A program made the position numbers and the translations under genes. Shown here one piece after another: positions 5,889 through 6,770 of a stretch of 6,770 bases of DNA. The notes under the pieces are model-generated. The model was not told where the DNA came from. It saw only the letters and a list, made by a program, of their open reading frames with translations, and searched no databases. How positions within the stretch are numbered: the first letter of the stretch is position 1; every line of letters starts with the position of its first letter. The DNA is from Planctomycetota bacterium. Lineage in GTDB: Bacteria; Planctomycetota; Phycisphaerae; UBA1845; CAIVHJ01. The DNA is taken from NCBI GenBank assembly GCA_022573485.1, contig JACZTW010000214.1:1-6770 (forward strand), in the 5' to 3' direction.

Positions 5889-6434
5889 ATGTCAAGAAAA
5901 GCGATCTATGTAATCCTTGGGGTTTTCGCTGTTGCCCTCGTGGCATCCATCGTTACTTCACGTAATGTCATAGTGAGCGTGTCCGGGCACTATCGAGATG
6001 ACGAGTTGGGATTCTCTATTCGTTATCCGGAATCTTGGGAGAAACGAATAGACTTCCAAGGCACAGTAGTGGCTTTCGTAAGTCCCCAAGAAAGGAGTTC
6101 TGATCGGTTTCGAGAAATCGTCAACGTGGTGATGACTGAGGTGGAAGAAGGTACGGTTCTCGATGACCAACTTCTGGAGGAATTCTATGCTGAGATAGAA
6201 TCGCAGGGCACGGATTTCCAGGTGCTGGAGACGCAGGCCCTGCAGATTAATAGCGTGCATGCGCGCCGGATCATTTGTAGATTCCGGGTCCAGGGGCACT
6301 TGTTTCAGTACTTGCTCTACGTCCTGCTCAAGCAAGATCGGGTGTATGTGATTACTTGCACATCGCGAAAACTCAACTTCGATCGTTACGAAGGAGTGTT
6401 CGACAAGATATGTCGGAGCATCCAGATCGATTGA
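5889..6434 (+). CDS. Membrane-anchored PsbP/DcrB-like domain protein
   Basis: A 181-residue protein with an N-terminal membrane segment (about residues 5-23) after a short basic start, which would leave the rest outside the cytoplasm. The remainder resembles the Mog1/PsbP-like fold found in PsbP, DcrB and DUF1795-type proteins: YRDDELGFSIRYPESWEK (35-52) matches the family's opening 'GFSIxYPxxW' strand, VVAFVSP (60-66) the second strand, and VYVITCTSR followed by FDRYEGVFDKICRSI the closing strand and helix, where relatives have an 'F..Y...F..I..S' pattern. In bacteria such proteins are mostly of unknown role at the cell envelope. The start lacks a strong ribosome-binding site; GGGATGACGGCAG precedes it. 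GC content is visibly lower than in most of the window (about 47-55% in the 60-bp lines I counted). Fold assignment is by pattern and moderate. Confidence 0.75.
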   Translation: MSRKAIYVILGVFAVALVASIVTSRNVIVSVSGHYRDDELGFSIRYPESWEKRIDFQGTVVAFVSPQERSSDRFREIVNVVMTEVEEGTVLDDQLLEEFYAEIESQGTDFQVLETQALQINSVHARRIICRFRVQGHLFQYLLYVLLKQDRVYVITCTSRKLNFDRYEGVFDKICRSIQID

Positions 6435-6439
6435 TTTCC

Positions 6440-6500
6440 TTCAAGAGACCCCATATTCGTCAAGAGCACGCTTGAGGGCGGGGGGGCTTGTTCTCTTGAA
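6440..6500 (+). repeat. 9-bp inverted repeat after the PsbP-like gene (possible terminator)
   Basis: TTCAAGAGA (6440-6448) and TCTCTTGAA (6492-6500) are perfect inverse complements, starting 6 nt after the stop at 6434. The 43-nt loop holds a smaller hairpin, TCAAG (6460-6464) with CTTGA (6471-6475). TCAAGAG also recurs directly at 6441 and 6460. No T run follows, so an intrinsic terminator is only a possibility. Confidence 0.35.
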
Positions 6501-6570
6501 CACGGGGGCACGAATTTGTTGTGGTGGGCCGGAAGAGTGCGGATCCAGAGGGGGCAGGAGCTTTGTTGGC

Positions 6571-6770
6571 GTGAAGCAGACGAAACGAACGGGCCTGCGG
6601 ATTTGCGGCGCAAGAGGTCACCCGGAAGTTCGTGCCGCGCTTGTTCGATATGCCTCGTGGCTTCGGATGAATTATGAGTTTCCCATCCGTGTGCCCGCGT
6701 ACCTCAGCGCGCGGGAGCTCATTAGGACGATTCACGGCACAAAGGCAGCGGCTTCGTTCTTTGCTCCATG
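6571..6770 (+). CDS. Conserved-looking hypothetical protein (partial, C-terminus beyond window)
   Basis: An open frame running off the right edge, with 66 complete codons from a GTG at 6571. AGGAG (6556-6560) stands 10 nt before it, a usable though slightly long spacing; an ATG at 6667 is in frame but has no such site. The peptide contains HPEVRAALVRYASWLR (17-32), then YEFPIRVPAYLSARELI (35-51) and AAASFFAP at the edge. The order of an amphipathic helix followed by FPIRVPxYL reads as a genuine folded protein, and I have a vague memory of similar stretches in conserved hypothetical proteins of other bacteria, which I cannot verify. No function is assigned. The frame is open further upstream to 6435 without an ATG, and the residues there look non-coding. 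The competing minus-strand frame over this region has no such pattern. Confidence 0.6.
   Translation, partial: MKQTKRTGLRICGARGHPEVRAALVRYASWLRMNYEFPIRVPAYLSARELIRTIHGTKAAASFFAP

Noticed and set aside
6475..6560. G-quadruplex from several G runs upstream of the last gene
   Set aside because: The runs are separated by long, uneven loops, so a stable quadruplex is not well supported.

Overview
This 6.8 kb stretch is a GC-rich bacterial chromosome segment with compact genes, frequent 4-bp start/stop overlaps and recognisable Shine-Dalgarno sites. It carries two genes of the futalosine route to menaquinone (mqnA, mqnC), a sugar-type ABC importer, and several short unrecognised proteins. The short periodic repeats between genes and the gene mix would fit a Planctomycetota-type genome, but this is inference; other futalosine-pathway phyla are not excluded. 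No tRNA, rRNA, CRISPR array, transposase or phage gene is visible.

Left half (1-5008), all on the minus strand, read from right to left. A promoter near 5063-5091 precedes mqnA (chorismate dehydratase), which overlaps mqnC (cyclic dehypoxanthinyl futalosine synthase, radical SAM) by 4 bp. After a 117-bp gap comes a 235-residue protein that reads as an HD-domain protein with a broken metal-binding doublet. A 157-bp repeat-rich spacer (7-bp unit arrays and a 20-bp tandem repeat) separates it from an importer cluster: an 88-residue unknown protein, a family 1 solute-binding protein overlapping it by 4 bp, and a MalF/UgpA-type permease cut by the window edge.

Right half (5082-6770), all on the plus strand. 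A putative lipoprotein of unknown function starts divergently from mqnA; the mqnA -35 box lies inside its first codons. Next are a short orphan coding-like stretch (5749-5874), a membrane-anchored PsbP/DcrB-like protein with lower GC than its surroundings, and the 5' end of a further gene (from about 6571) that runs off the window and reads like a conserved protein.

The MqnA and MqnC reactions are steps 1 and 4 of the futalosine pathway; mqnE, mqnB and mqnD are not in the window. The importer genes are probably a separate transcription unit for carbohydrate uptake. I see no clear evidence of a wholly new multi-gene system. The best leads are the degenerate HD protein, the small protein coupled to the solute-binding protein, the patterned repeat spacer and the truncated gene at the right edge.
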